DNA of 55,652 nt from Rhizobium sp. 18055 (GTDB taxonomy: Bacteria; Pseudomonadota; Alphaproteobacteria; Rhizobiales; Rhizobiaceae), in the NCBI RefSeq assembly GCF_902706285.1, contig NZ_CACSKD010000023.1:1-55652 (forward strand). Reading direction: 5' to 3'. Positions within the stretch are counted from its first letter, which is position 1, and every line of letters begins with the position of its first letter. The notes under the pieces are model-generated. The model saw only the letters and a list, made by a program, of their open reading frames with translations, was not told the origin of the DNA and did no database searches. This document shows, piece after piece, positions 1 through 8,872 of this stretch. Made by a program: the position numbers and the translations under genes.

Positions 1-47
1 ATAACAGTCCACTCGAAATCGGTGAGATCAAACCGGCGACGGGTCAT
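1..47 (-). CDS. IS5-family transposase, N-terminal fragment (cut by window edge)
   Basis: Reading the minus strand from an ATG at 47 gives MTRRRFDLTDFEWTV and then the window ends. This start is characteristic of the first open frame of IS5/IS427-group transposases of rhizobia, which open with a basic stretch followed by F/Y-D-L-T-D-x-E-W. A purine-rich ribosome-binding site (GGAGG) sits about 5-9 bases upstream. Only 15 codons are visible, so completeness, frameshifts and the DDE catalytic residues cannot be judged. Confidence 0.7.
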   Translation of the reverse strand, partial: MTRRRFDLTDFEWTV

Positions 48-127
48 CAGAGGCCTCCAAATCAAGGCTTCAGTGAATCAAAATCAAACCGATTTGCAAA
101 CCTGGTTTATGAGTGTGCGACCTAGCT
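1..127 (-). mobile_element. Edge of an IS5-family (IS427-like) insertion sequence, truncated by the window
   Basis: The first 47 bases encode, on the minus strand, the N-terminus of an IS5-family transposase, and the following bases (48 to about 127) look like the short untranslated end of the element. The exact outer end is not visible because the partner terminal repeat lies outside the window, so the right boundary near 127 is a guess. Confidence 0.5.
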
Positions 128-396
128 CACCGTGAAGTTCAACTGTCGAGACGTCTATCGACCTTAAATTCGTACGATCAGGGCCACCACACGGCAATAC
201 CCTGATGAGGTGGCCCCATCGGCCAAGCAAGTTCGTGAAGGGTGGATGGTCGACTGGTCAGCGGCCAAACCTCGCTCGTGCGCAAGCCGTTCGGGCGGAT
301 CTGGGTCGGCCTTATCCGTTGGACGCGACAAAGCAGTCCATTACCAAGAAAAAGCAACACCAGCGCAATGACCCGCCGTGGCCAGTAGTTCCATAA

Positions 397-443
397 AATG
401 TATTATCTGATTTTTGCTAAGCTATTGAAATACATTATATAAT
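397..443 (+). promoter_or_regulatory. Candidate sigma-70-type promoter with overlapping inverted repeat
   Basis: TTGCTA (414-419), an 18-base spacer and a perfect TATAAT (438-443) form a promoter pointing to the small gene at 508. An 8-bp inverted repeat AATGTATT (397-404) / AATACATT (429-436) overlaps it and could be an operator. The stretch is strikingly AT-rich compared with its surroundings. Upstream, 128-396 holds no gene I can support; it contains one perfect 8-bp inverted repeat (GGGCCACC at 181-188, GGTGGCCC at 209-216). Confidence 0.45.
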
Positions 444-507
444 ACCACCTCTCTGTCATCGGATTTTGTGGTAACTTGCCTCTGTCGCCACCGGTCTCGA
501 GAGATTG

Positions 508-780
508 ATGATCCGCTTCCTCACACGATGGCTCGCACATCGCCGGGCAATACGGCGGCGATGGCAGACTGATGCCAGGCTTCTCGCAAGTTCGGATCCA
601 GCCGGGTCCTACTACGAAGCACAGCGCCGTGCGTTCCATAGCCGGTCCAGTGGTGATCTCGACGAGTTCTGGCACTGGTCGAAAGTCGCAAGCGAGATAG
701 CCCGGATAGAACCGCGCGCTGAGATGGACTTCGCTGTTCTCAAAGCCTTGTCCGATCGGGAGAAAGCCGGCCGTCGCTGA
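508..780 (+). CDS. Small conserved-looking hypothetical protein (90 aa)
   Basis: A basic 90-residue protein starting MIRFLTRWLAHRR, with an amphipathic, arginine-rich N-terminus and a C-terminal half reading FWHWSKVASEIARIEPR followed by an acidic and then a basic tail. I do not recognise a named domain. A plausible promoter lies about 65 bases upstream, and the composition (few rare residues, good third-position GC) fits a real gene. The ATG at 508 is preferred over the TTG at 505. No signal peptide or membrane segment is seen. Function unknown. Confidence 0.5.
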   Translation: MIRFLTRWLAHRRAIRRRWQTDARLLASSDPAGSYYEAQRRAFHSRSSGDLDEFWHWSKVASEIARIEPRAEMDFAVLKALSDREKAGRR

Positions 781-1057
781 CTTGTGGGCTGGTCAGACAG
801 ATGCTCGGCAACAAATGCTGAGCTGGCTTCCGTGAACGATCTCTGCCGGATACCTCAATTCCCGCCGAAGCAAATCAATCCCGCTCCTTATGGATGGCGT
901 CCTGGACCAGGCCCGGATCTCCCTCGATCAACCCACTATCGGGGTCGGCTAGCAAGCTGCCGCCGCTTGTCTTCGCCTGCGCGGTGATCGCGACCGGTCC
1001 TGGTCCTTTGAGGAGCCATCGAGCGGGATCGGCCTGCTCCGGACGGAGGTTTCTCAC

Positions 1058-1234
1058 ATGGCACAGGATCTTGCACTCGCCCAAAGCCACGCATTTTCGC
1101 TTTCCCGCATCCTCATGGTTCCCGTCACCCTGTTCAAATCCGGGGACGAATTCGGCGTCCTTCCGTCCGACGAACTCGATGACGAAGACGATCTTGAGAT
1201 CGTGCATGAATATTTTCCGCGCGGGTCTCATTGA
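1058..1234 (+). CDS. Small acidic hypothetical protein (58 aa)
   Basis: An ATG at 1058 follows a strong ribosome-binding site (GGAGG at about 1044-1048) and opens a 58-codon frame beginning MAQDLALAQSHAFSLSRI and ending in an acidic segment (DELDDEDDLE) and HEYFPRGSH. The codon pattern and the good ribosome-binding site argue for a real small gene. The stop codon is embedded in a 21-bp palindrome. No known domain is recognised. It lies about 200 bases upstream of the TOPRIM gene but is separated from it by a tra-box-like site, so the two may be transcribed separately. Confidence 0.55.
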   Translation: MAQDLALAQSHAFSLSRILMVPVTLFKSGDEFGVLPSDELDDEDDLEIVHEYFPRGSH

Positions 1235-1241
1235 GACCCGC
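1221..1241. repeat. 21-bp perfect palindrome over the stop codon of the preceding small gene
   Basis: GCGGGTCTCA and its exact reverse complement TGAGACCCGC are separated by a single T. The one-base centre makes a terminator hairpin unlikely without opening the inner pairs, and no T-run follows, so a protein-binding site is at least as likely as a terminator. Confidence 0.55.
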
Positions 1242-1307
1242 ATGTCCCTCACCACTCAGAAATGCCGCTGGCGACCTGTCGGCCGCAAGGGAAGCTCCGC
1301 CGCGGCC

Positions 1308-1325
1308 GGTGCAAATCTGCACCTT
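1308..1325. promoter_or_regulatory. tra-box-like operator upstream of the TOPRIM gene
   Basis: The 16-bp core GGTGCAAATCTGCACC (1309-1324) is an inverted repeat with 6-bp perfect arms and closely resembles the known TraR recognition sequence of Ti plasmids (ATGTGCAGATCTGCACAT). Two related boxes occur at 19283-19300 and 38889-38906. A TTGATT hexamer abuts the box at 1324-1329, compatible with a TraR-activated promoter reading towards 1429. Assignment to TraR is inference. Confidence 0.6.
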
Positions 1326-1428
1326 GATTGCCGCGCCCTTGCCCCCTCCATTCTTCGCGGCGGAAACGAGGATGGCCGCAGGTATGCGGATTGGAAAAGA
1401 AGGGCGATCGACAAGTGATCGGAAAACA

Positions 1429-2466
1429 ATGAAGAGAGAAGAGTTGGAGGCGCTGCGCGCCAAGGTGAGTTGCGAAGCCGTGCTGGAACGAGCCGGTTAC
1501 GAAATCGATCTGAAGGAAAGCACGCGACGCGCCGTCAAATACCGGCGTAGCGGCAGCATTGTCATTGTCACGCATGACGGGCGCGGCTGGTTCGATCCGC
1601 TCAGCGACGAGAAAGGCGATGTATTCGGCCTTGCCATGTTCCTGGAAGGAATTCCATTCCCGTCCGCAATGGAAGCGGTCGCGTCAATTGTCGGGTATCA
1701 ACTCTCCCGGCCGGAATGGAGGTCCTCGCGGTCTTCAGTGCCAGTAATGGACATTAGCGAGCGTTGGCGTAGCCGGCCCTCGCCTTCGCCCGGATCCGGT
1801 GCCTGGCGCTATCTGTGCAGGGCGCGCTGGATCCCGACGGCCATCGCCCGGCAGGCCATTTGCAAGGGTGTCCTGCGGGAAGGACCCTTCGGCAGTATGT
1901 GGGCGGCCCATGTCGATAGCCAGGGTCGCGTCGTCGGCTGGGAGGAGCGCGGTCCCGACTGGCGTGGCTTTGCCACCGGGGGCTTGAAGGTTCTTTTCCG
2001 CTTCGGACCAAGCGATGCCTCTCGTCTTTGCGTCACAGAAGCCGCGATCGACGCGATGAGCCTTGCAGCGCTCGAGGGCTCGCGCGAGCAAACTCTCTAT
2101 CTCAGCACTGGCGGTGGGTGGTCTCCGGCGACTGATGAGGCGCTTGCCGACCTTGCGGTCCGGCCGGGGCTGACACTGGTCGCCGCCACGGATGCCAATT
2201 CCCAAGGGGATTTCTATGCAGAACGATTGCGGGCGCTCGCCGAGTCATCTGGCTGCGACTGGCAGCGGTTACGTCCGCCGGCGGAGGATTGGAACGAGGT
2301 TCTAAAAAACAGGGAGAAAGAAAAACGGGAAAGGAAGACCGAAGGGAATAACGAGGCCTGCCGCATGCGCGCCGGCCGCATCAAGGGAGGCTCCGCCCGG
2401 CATGCGCCGGCCCTTGACCCGGCCGGACACGAGGCCGGCAGCGCGGAAGGGGTCATGAAGGACTGA
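1429..2466 (+). CDS. DUF3991/TOPRIM domain protein (345 aa)
   Basis: A plasmid-borne primase-like protein of the DUF3991 plus TOPRIM type. Residues 1-95 (MKREELEALRAKVSCEAVLE onward) form the N-terminal module with a conserved W-F-D-P-L-S and K-G-D-V-F-G pattern. Residues about 120-190 are an intermediate segment, and 196-300 a TOPRIM fold with the conserved Glu204 (VTEAAIDAM). The second acidic motif reads D-A-N (255-257) instead of the usual D-x-D, so metal binding may be altered. The C-terminal 60 residues are charged and low-complexity. The ATG at 1429 was chosen because homology begins there; an open frame extends back to 1231 but runs through the tra box. Such proteins are common near conjugation genes of alphaproteobacterial plasmids; the biochemical role is unproven. 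Confidence 0.8.
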   Translation: MKREELEALRAKVSCEAVLERAGYEIDLKESTRRAVKYRRSGSIVIVTHDGRGWFDPLSDEKGDVFGLAMFLEGIPFPSAMEAVASIVGYQLSRPEWRSSRSSVPVMDISERWRSRPSPSPGSGAWRYLCRARWIPTAIARQAICKGVLREGPFGSMWAAHVDSQGRVVGWEERGPDWRGFATGGLKVLFRFGPSDASRLCVTEAAIDAMSLAALEGSREQTLYLSTGGGWSPATDEALADLAVRPGLTLVAATDANSQGDFYAERLRALAESSGCDWQRLRPPAEDWNEVLKNREKEKRERKTEGNNEACRMRAGRIKGGSARHAPALDPAGHEAGSAEGVMKD

Positions 2467-2532
2467 AGGGAATGGCAAGGTCGAAACGACTTGTACTGCC
2501 TTCGGTCCAAACCCCCCGAAAGGATCAAGCTG

Positions 2533-3138
2533 ATGACCTCGATAGCCCTTCCCCGCAAAATATTCCAGGGCGTGGCCAAGCGCGCCGACATGTTCCGGAT
2601 GTTCGACAGGCACACGATGCGCCCCGACCGCTTTGCTGGCGATCAGTCTGCCGTCTATTCCGGCGAATGGTTCGAGATCGATGAAACCTCCTACTCCTAT
2701 ATGCTGGACATTCTGCCGCCGCTCTGGATGCGCGGGCCGATCTTTGCGATGCGGGAATTCATGACCGGTTCGGTGACATCGGTGTTTTACGCGATCCGGA
2801 TCGATGAAGCGGTCCGTTATTTTCACACCTACTGCGATCTCGCGGACCCGAACTCGATCGAGACGATGCGGACCGCAATCGTTGACCGCGAAACCCGACC
2901 AGTCCGGGCGATGAGCCGCGAAGAACGGCTCGAGCATATCTGGAGCACGACCACCAACGACTATCGAGGCTATGCCAGTGCGCGTTGGCCCAAGCCCATG
3001 CAAGGCCATCGTACGGTGATGCTCTACGGTGGCAGTGAAGGCAGCTTTCTGAAGTTGCTCGACACCCTGTCTGACGACGAGATCGCGGCCAAGCTGCCGG
3101 TGCATCTACGCCACCTCCCCTCAGCCCTGGCCGCCTGA
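2533..3138 (+). CDS. DUF1419 family protein (201 aa)
   Basis: Begins MTSIALPRKIFQGVAKRADM and shows the pattern of DUF1419: a central Y-S-Y-M-L-D-I-L-P-P-L-W-x-R segment followed by F-A-M-R-E-F and V-F-Y. Length is normal for the family. The ATG at 2533 has an AAGGA-like site upstream. It lies 66 bases after the TOPRIM gene and 89 bases before the methylase/helicase gene on the same strand, a neighbourhood repeatedly seen on rhizobial plasmids. Function unknown; no catalytic motif is obvious. Confidence 0.75.
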   Translation: MTSIALPRKIFQGVAKRADMFRMFDRHTMRPDRFAGDQSAVYSGEWFEIDETSYSYMLDILPPLWMRGPIFAMREFMTGSVTSVFYAIRIDEAVRYFHTYCDLADPNSIETMRTAIVDRETRPVRAMSREERLEHIWSTTTNDYRGYASARWPKPMQGHRTVMLYGGSEGSFLKLLDTLSDDEIAAKLPVHLRHLPSALAA

Positions 3139-3227
3139 GCCAGATCATCATTCGCAAACTCCGCGCCGAAAGCGGTCTTCTCGGTGGCCGAGCGATGGCG
3201 CACGCCCTCATTTCAAGGAGCTTTCCC

Positions 3228-6200
3228 ATGAGCAACGATCCATTTACATCAGACATGTTCGGCTCGAGCGTGCTTTCGTCCGGCTTCGGCTTCGGCTTCG
3301 GCCTCGGACTTGGCGTGACAGCGTTCGGCGAGTTCTCGCCTGATGCCGCCAATGACGACGATCCGGATCCCCTGCCGCCAGCACCTGCACCCGCCCTCCC
3401 CGTCGCTGAAACGCCTGTCCGGCACGCGAGGCTTCGGGCAAACTTCTATCTCGACGGTGACCGCAAGCTGGCCGCCTCCTGGAAGGATCGCGCCCGCGCC
3501 AATGTCGCGGCGATCCTCGTCGCCGACGGCATTGCCAAGCAGGACCGGCCGGCGACGCCAAAGGAACAGGCGCAGTTGATCCGCTTTACGGGCTTCGGCG
3601 CCGGCGAACTGGCCAACGGTATGTTCCGTCGGCCGGGCGAGGTCGATTTCCGCCAGGGCTGGGACGATATTGGTTCTTCGCTCGAGACCGCGGTTTGCGA
3701 GAGCGACTACGCGTCGCTTGCCCGCTGCACCCAATATGCGCATTTCACGCCGGAGTTCATCATCAGGGCAATCTGGGCTGGGGTCCAGAAACTGGGCTGG
3801 CGCGGCGGCCGGGTGCTGGAACCTGGCATCGGCACGGGGCTGTTCCCGGCCCTGATGCCGGAGCCATATCGCGACGTCGCCTATATAACCGGGATTGAAC
3901 TCGATCCGGTCACCGCCCGCATCGCCCGCCTGCTTCAGCCGAAGGCGCGGATCATCAATGGCGACTTTGCCCGCACGGATCTGGCTCCTATCTACGATCT
4001 CGCCATCGGCAATCCCCCCTTCTCCGATCGCACCGTCCGCTCGGACCGCGCTTACCGGTCGCTTGGCCTTCGTTTGCACGACTATTTCATCGCCCGGTCG
4101 ATTGACCTGTTGAAGCCCGGCGCGCTCGCAGCCTTTGTCACATCGCATGGTACGATGGACAAGGCCGATACCACGGCACGCGAGCATATCGCCAAGTCGG
4201 CCGACCTGATCGCAGCGATGCGGCTACCTGAAGGCAGCTTTCGCCGTGACGCCGGCACGGATGTCGTCGTCGACATCCTGTTCTTCCGCAAGCGGAAGCC
4301 CGGAGAGCCGGAGGGAAATCAGCTGTGGCTCGATGTCGATGAGATCAGGCCGGCCACCGACGACGAAGGCGCCATCAGGGTCAATCGCTGGTTTGGTCGG
4401 CATCCGGACTTCGTGCTCGGCACACACGCCTTGACCTCCGGCCCGTTCGGCGAGACCTACACATGCCGCCCACGCGATGGAGTGGATTTGGAAACTGCCC
4501 TCGCCGCTGCCATCGACCTCTTGCCGGCCGATCTCTACAATGGCGAGCCGACACCGATCGATATTGATCTGGAGGAAGAACTCGGCGAGATCGTCGATCT
4601 GCAGCCGAAGGGCGGGACTGTTCGCGAGGGCAGCTTCTTCCTCGACCGGTCGAAGGGCCTGATGCAGATGCTCGACGGATCGACCGTGCCGGTCACCGTC
4701 CGCAAGGGTCGCTCAGGCGATGGGGTCCCGGAAAAGCACGTCCGGATCATCAGCAAGCTGATCCCGATCCGCGACGCAGTGCGCGAGGTCCTGAAGGCGC
4801 AGGAAACCGATCGGCCATGGCGCGATCTCCAGGTGCGGTTGCGCATCGCCTGGTCGAGTTTTGTGCGCGATTTCGGGCCGATCAACCACACGACCGTGTC
4901 CGTTCAAGAGGATATCGAGACCGGCGAGGTCAAGGAAACTCATCGCCAACCGAACCTCGCGCCGTTTCGCGACGACCCAGATTGCTGGCTGGTCGCCTCA
5001 ATCGAAGATTACGATCTGGAGACCGACACCGCGAAGACCGGCCCGATTTTTTCCGAACGCGTGATTGCTCCGCCTGCCGCACCGACGATTACCTCGCCTG
5101 CAGATGCACTCGCCGTCGTGCTGAATGAACGCGGCCACGTCGATATCGACCATGTCGCCGAGCTGCTGCACAGCGATCCTGCTGATGTGGTCGACGAGCT
5201 GGGCGAGGCCATCTTCCGTGATCCGGCCGATGGATCGTGGAAGACGGCAGACGGATATCTCTCAGGGGCCGTCCGAACAAAGCTTGCGGCCGCGCAGGCA
5301 GCGGCCGAGCTTGATCCGAGGTATGAGCGCAACGTGCGCGCCCTCCAGGAGGTCCAGCCGGCTGATCTCCGGCCATCCGACATCACAGCCCGCCTCGGCG
5401 CCCCGTGGATCCCGGCCGCCGATATCGTCGCCTTCGTCAGGCAAAAGATGGAGGCGGAAATCCGCATCCACCACATGCCGGAGCTTGGGTCCTGGACGGT
5501 GGAGGCACGGCAGCTCGGTTACAGCGCTGCTGGCACATCTGAATGGGGAACGAGCCGCCGCCACGCCGGCGACCTGCTTGCCGATGCGCTCAACAGCCGG
5601 GTGCCTCAGATCTTCGACGTCTTCAAGGATGCCGACGGCGAACGCCGCGTGCTCAATGTTGTCGATACGGAAGCCGCCCGCGACAAGCTCCAGAAGATCA
5701 AGCAGGCTTTTCAGGACTGGGTCTGGACCGATCCGGATCGAACCGACCGGCTGGCCCGCGACTACAATGACCGCTTCAACAACATCGCACCACGCAAATT
5801 CGACGGCTCCCACCTGGAACTCCCTGGCGCCTCTGGCGCCTTTGTTTTGTATGGGCACCAGAAACGGGGGATTTGGCGGATCATTGCCGATGGCTCGACC
5901 TATCTTGCCCATGCCGTCGGCGCTGGCAAAACGATGACAATGGCGGCGGCCATCATGGAGCAGCGCCGGCTTGGGCTGATTGCCAAGGCCATGCTGGTCG
6001 TCCCCGGCCATTGCCTGGCGCAGGCGGCGCGCGAATTTTTAGGCCTTTATCCGAATGCCCGCATTCTCGTCGCTGACGAGACCAATTTCACCAAGGACAA
6101 GCGCGCCCGGTTTCTGTCGCGTGCGGCGACTGCAACGTGGGATGCGATCATCATCACTCACTCGGCGTTTCGCTTCATCGCCGTGCCCTCGGCCTTCGAA

Positions 6201-8336
6201 CACGAGATGATCCAGGATGAGTTGCAGCTTTATGAGGACCTGATCGCCAAGGTCGATAGCGAGGACCGCGTCTCGCGCAAGCGCCTAGAGCGGCTAAAGG
6301 AAGGTCTTCAGGAGCGGCTCGAAGGCTTGGCGACCCGCAAGGATGACCTGCTGACTATTTCGGAAATCGGCATCGACCAGATCGTCATCGACGAGGCGCA
6401 GGAATTCCGCAAGCTGTCTTTCGCCACCAATATGTCGACGCTGAAGGGCATCGATCCGAATGGATCGCAGCGGGCCTGGGATCTCTATGTGAAGTCTCGC
6501 TACATCGAAACGAAGAACCCTGGCCGCGCGCTGGTGCTGGCGTCCGGTACGCCGATCACGAACACGCTGGGCGAGATGTTTTCCATCCAGCGCCTGCTCG
6601 GTCATGCGGCGCTTGCCGAGCGTGGGCTGCACGAATTCGATGCCTGGGCATCCTGCTTCGGCGATACAACTACGGAATTGGAGATCCAGCCATCCGGCAA
6701 ATATAAGCCGGTCAGCCGCTTCGCATCCTTTGTCAACGTGCCGGAGCTGATCGCCATGTTCCGCTCGTTTGCCGATGTGGTGATGCCCGAGGATCTCCGG
6801 CAATACGTGAAGGTGCCCAACATCTCGACCGGCCGGCGGCAGATCATGACTGCCAAGCCGACGGCTTTGTTCAAGACCTATCAGCAGACCCTCGGCAGCA
6901 GGATCAAGGCGATCGAGCAGCGCGAGGGGCCGGCCAAGCCCGGCGACGACATCCTGCTGTCGGTTATCACGGATGGCCGCCATGCGGCGATCGACCTGCG
7001 CTTCGTCATGCCGGCGGCCGACAACGAGGAGAATAACAAGCTCAATCTGCTCGTGCGCAATGCCCATCGAATCTGGAAGGAAACCGGCGAGGCCGTCTAT
7101 CGCCGCCCCGACGGCAAGGACTTCGATCTGCCGGGCGCCGCACAGATGATCTTTTCCGACCTGGGTACGATCAATGTCGAAAAGTCCCGCGGCTTCTCGG
7201 CCTATCGCTTCATCCGCGACGAGCTGATCCGGCAGGGCGTGCCGGCGTCGCAGATCGCCTTCATGCAGGATTACAAGAAGACCGAGGCCAAGCAGCGATT
7301 GTTCGGCGATGTCCGCGCCGGCAAGGTCCGTTTCCTGATCGGATCGTCCGAGACGATGGGCACCGGCGTCAATGCTCAGCTCAGGCTCAAAGCGCTCCAC
7401 CATCTCGATGTGCCGTGGCTGCCGTCGCAGATCGAACAGCGGGAGGGTCGCATCGTGCGTCAGGGCAATCAGCATGACGAGGTCGACATCTTCGCCTATG
7501 CCACGGAGGGATCACTCGATGCTTCCATGTGGCAGAACAATGAACGTAAGGCCCGCTTTATCGCCGCCGCGCTGTCTGGCGACACCTCGATCCGCAGGCT
7601 GGACGATGTCGGCCAAGGCGCTGCGAACCAGTTCGCTATGGCGAAGGCCATCGCGTCTGGCGACGAGCGCTTGATGCAGAAAGCGGGACTCGAGGCCGAC
7701 ATCGCGCGGCTCGAACGCCTGCGTGCCGCCCATGAGGACGACCAGTACGCCGTGCGCCGGCAGATGCGCGATGCCGAGCGCGAGATCGAGGTCTCGACCC
7801 GGCGCATCGGCGAGATTGGTCAGGATATCCAGCGTCTCAGGCCGACCACTGGCGATGCTTTCAGTATGACGGTGCTCGGGCAGCTTCACACCGAGCGCAA
7901 GGAGGCTGGCCGGGCCTTGATGAAGGAGATCCTCACGCTGTTGCAGCTTCAGCAGGAAGGTGAGGTGCATCTGGCGACGATCGGCGGTTTCGATCTGGTC
8001 TATGAGGGCGAGCGCCTCGGCAAGGGTGATGGCTATCGCTATGAGACGCTGCTTCAACGTACCGGTGCGGAGTACGAGGTCGATCTGGCGATCACGGTCA
8101 CGCCGCTCGGTGCCATTTCCCGACTTGAGCATGGCCTTGATGGCTTCGAAGAAGAGCTGCGTCAGTATCGTCGGCGTCTCGAAGAGGCCGAGCGCCGCTT
8201 GGGGTCGTACCAGTCGCGCATCGGCGGTACATTCCAGTTTGGCGACGAGCTCGGCGCTAAAAGGAAGCAACTTCGCGACGTCGAGGAGCAACTGGCGGCC
8301 TCCGCTATCGCTGATGCGGAACCGATTGCTGCATGA
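3228..8336 (+). CDS. N6-adenine methylase / SF2-type helicase fusion (1702 aa)
   Basis: A giant two-part enzyme. Around residues 200-260 lies a Rossmann methylase with a SAM-binding motif (LEPGIGTGLFP) and motif IV N-P-P-F (IGNPPFSDRT), as in N6-adenine methylases. Around residues 890-1420 is a helicase/ATPase: Walker A in AHAVGAGKTMTM, DEAQ box (VIDEAQEF), motif III (ASGTPITNT) and a C-terminal motif VI (QREGRIVRQGNQ). The C-terminus is rich in heptad-like charged helices. It resembles COG4646 'N12 class' proteins and the large anti-restriction/DNA-modifying proteins of phages and plasmids. The start at 3228 has AAGGAG 8 bases upstream; the 3195 start does not. A glycine/phenylalanine-rich stretch (FGFGFGLGLG) lies near the N-terminus. 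A role in protecting or remodelling incoming DNA is inference. Confidence 0.8.
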   Translation: MSNDPFTSDMFGSSVLSSGFGFGFGLGLGVTAFGEFSPDAANDDDPDPLPPAPAPALPVAETPVRHARLRANFYLDGDRKLAASWKDRARANVAAILVADGIAKQDRPATPKEQAQLIRFTGFGAGELANGMFRRPGEVDFRQGWDDIGSSLETAVCESDYASLARCTQYAHFTPEFIIRAIWAGVQKLGWRGGRVLEPGIGTGLFPALMPEPYRDVAYITGIELDPVTARIARLLQPKARIINGDFARTDLAPIYDLAIGNPPFSDRTVRSDRAYRSLGLRLHDYFIARSIDLLKPGALAAFVTSHGTMDKADTTAREHIAKSADLIAAMRLPEGSFRRDAGTDVVVDILFFRKRKPGEPEGNQLWLDVDEIRPATDDEGAIRVNRWFGRHPDFVLGTHALTSGPFGETYTCRPRDGVDLETALAAAIDLLPADLYNGEPTPIDIDLEEELGEIVDLQPKGGTVREGSFFLDRSKGLMQMLDGSTVPVTVRKGRSGDGVPEKHVRIISKLIPIRDAVREVLKAQETDRPWRDLQVRLRIAWSSFVRDFGPINHTTVSVQEDIETGEVKETHRQPNLAPFRDDPDCWLVASIEDYDLETDTAKTGPIFSERVIAPPAAPTITSPADALAVVLNERGHVDIDHVAELLHSDPADVVDELGEAIFRDPADGSWKTADGYLSGAVRTKLAAAQAAAELDPRYERNVRALQEVQPADLRPSDITARLGAPWIPAADIVAFVRQKMEAEIRIHHMPELGSWTVEARQLGYSAAGTSEWGTSRRHAGDLLADALNSRVPQIFDVFKDADGERRVLNVVDTEAARDKLQKIKQAFQDWVWTDPDRTDRLARDYNDRFNNIAPRKFDGSHLELPGASGAFVLYGHQKRGIWRIIADGSTYLAHAVGAGKTMTMAAAIMEQRRLGLIAKAMLVVPGHCLAQAAREFLGLYPNARILVADETNFTKDKRARFLSRAATATWDAIIITHSAFRFIAVPSAFEHEMIQDELQLYEDLIAKVDSEDRVSRKRLERLKEGLQERLEGLATRKDDLLTISEIGIDQIVIDEAQEFRKLSFATNMSTLKGIDPNGSQRAWDLYVKSRYIETKNPGRALVLASGTPITNTLGEMFSIQRLLGHAALAERGLHEFDAWASCFGDTTTELEIQPSGKYKPVSRFASFVNVPELIAMFRSFADVVMPEDLRQYVKVPNISTGRRQIMTAKPTALFKTYQQTLGSRIKAIEQREGPAKPGDDILLSVITDGRHAAIDLRFVMPAADNEENNKLNLLVRNAHRIWKETGEAVYRRPDGKDFDLPGAAQMIFSDLGTINVEKSRGFSAYRFIRDELIRQGVPASQIAFMQDYKKTEAKQRLFGDVRAGKVRFLIGSSETMGTGVNAQLRLKALHHLDVPWLPSQIEQREGRIVRQGNQHDEVDIFAYATEGSLDASMWQNNERKARFIAAALSGDTSIRRLDDVGQGAANQFAMAKAIASGDERLMQKAGLEADIARLERLRAAHEDDQYAVRRQMRDAEREIEVSTRRIGEIGQDIQRLRPTTGDAFSMTVLGQLHTERKEAGRALMKEILTLLQLQQEGEVHLATIGGFDLVYEGERLGKGDGYRYETLLQRTGAEYEVDLAITVTPLGAISRLEHGLDGFEEELRQYRRRLEEAERRLGSYQSRIGGTFQFGDELGAKRKQLRDVEEQLAASAIADAEPIAA

Positions 8337-8872
8337 GAACGCAAGTCCAGCCTGGCCCAGGCGCCGGGCTCCAGCCCCGTCGCTGCAATGATGGGGTCGA
8401 GACTTGTAATTTCTCGACCTCATCCATATCTGAGGATCACTTCCCGTTCAGATGATGTCCTGCCGCCGCTATTGCGGTGGCTTTCGATGTCGTCCGGGAT
8501 CAGCAAAAGGGCGCTCCCCTCGCGGGTCGAGCGCCCTTTTTGCGTTTGTGTTTCCAGCCGAGGATTTTACCTGCCGTTCTGGCCGCAGCGCGCGCCGGGT
8601 TTTCAAAAGAGAAACGGAAGAGAAGGAGGAGGAATGAACCGATCGCTGATCGGTCCTCCTGCCGACGCGTACGCTCAACCGCTGCCTGCGCTATCCCGGC
8701 CACTCGTTCTTCGCAGGGCTGTCAGCCCCGCTTGTCCTTCGCAGCAGGGATGCTCGGCCGCAGTTGCGTCAGTCCGGCCGTTCGGCGGTCCGGGAGGTGT
8801 CTTCGAGAAAAATGAAGACAGGAAGGGCTGGCAAGGCGCCGGTCCGGAACCCTCTAGACAAGGACAAATCCT
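8337..8872. other. Intergenic stretch with a terminator and no supported gene
   Basis: 536 bases between the methylase/helicase and ParB-like genes. The only clear element is the intrinsic terminator at 8505-8541. Open frames here lack ribosome-binding sites and coding character. Confidence 0.5.
8505..8541 (+). terminator. Rho-independent terminator
   Basis: AAAAGGGCGCTC (8505-8516) pairs perfectly with GAGCGCCCTTTT (8529-8540) around a 12-base loop and runs into a T tract. The A-rich left flank would let it also work on the opposite strand. Confidence 0.8.

Noticed and set aside
894..1418. 174-codon plus-strand frame across the tra box
   Set aside because: It runs through the palindrome, the operator and the small gene at 1058 without protein-like composition.
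1231..1428. N-terminal extension of the TOPRIM protein
   Set aside because: The extension crosses the tra box and lacks homology; the ATG at 1429 starts the conserved module.
5125..6011. Two overlapping long frames (one on each strand) inside the methylase/helicase gene
   Set aside because: Both coincide with the real reading frame's codon structure and have no independent start signals.
6294..7475. 393-codon open frame on the minus strand
   Set aside because: It lies wholly inside the helicase part of the methylase/helicase gene and has no recognisable domain; a high-GC shadow frame.
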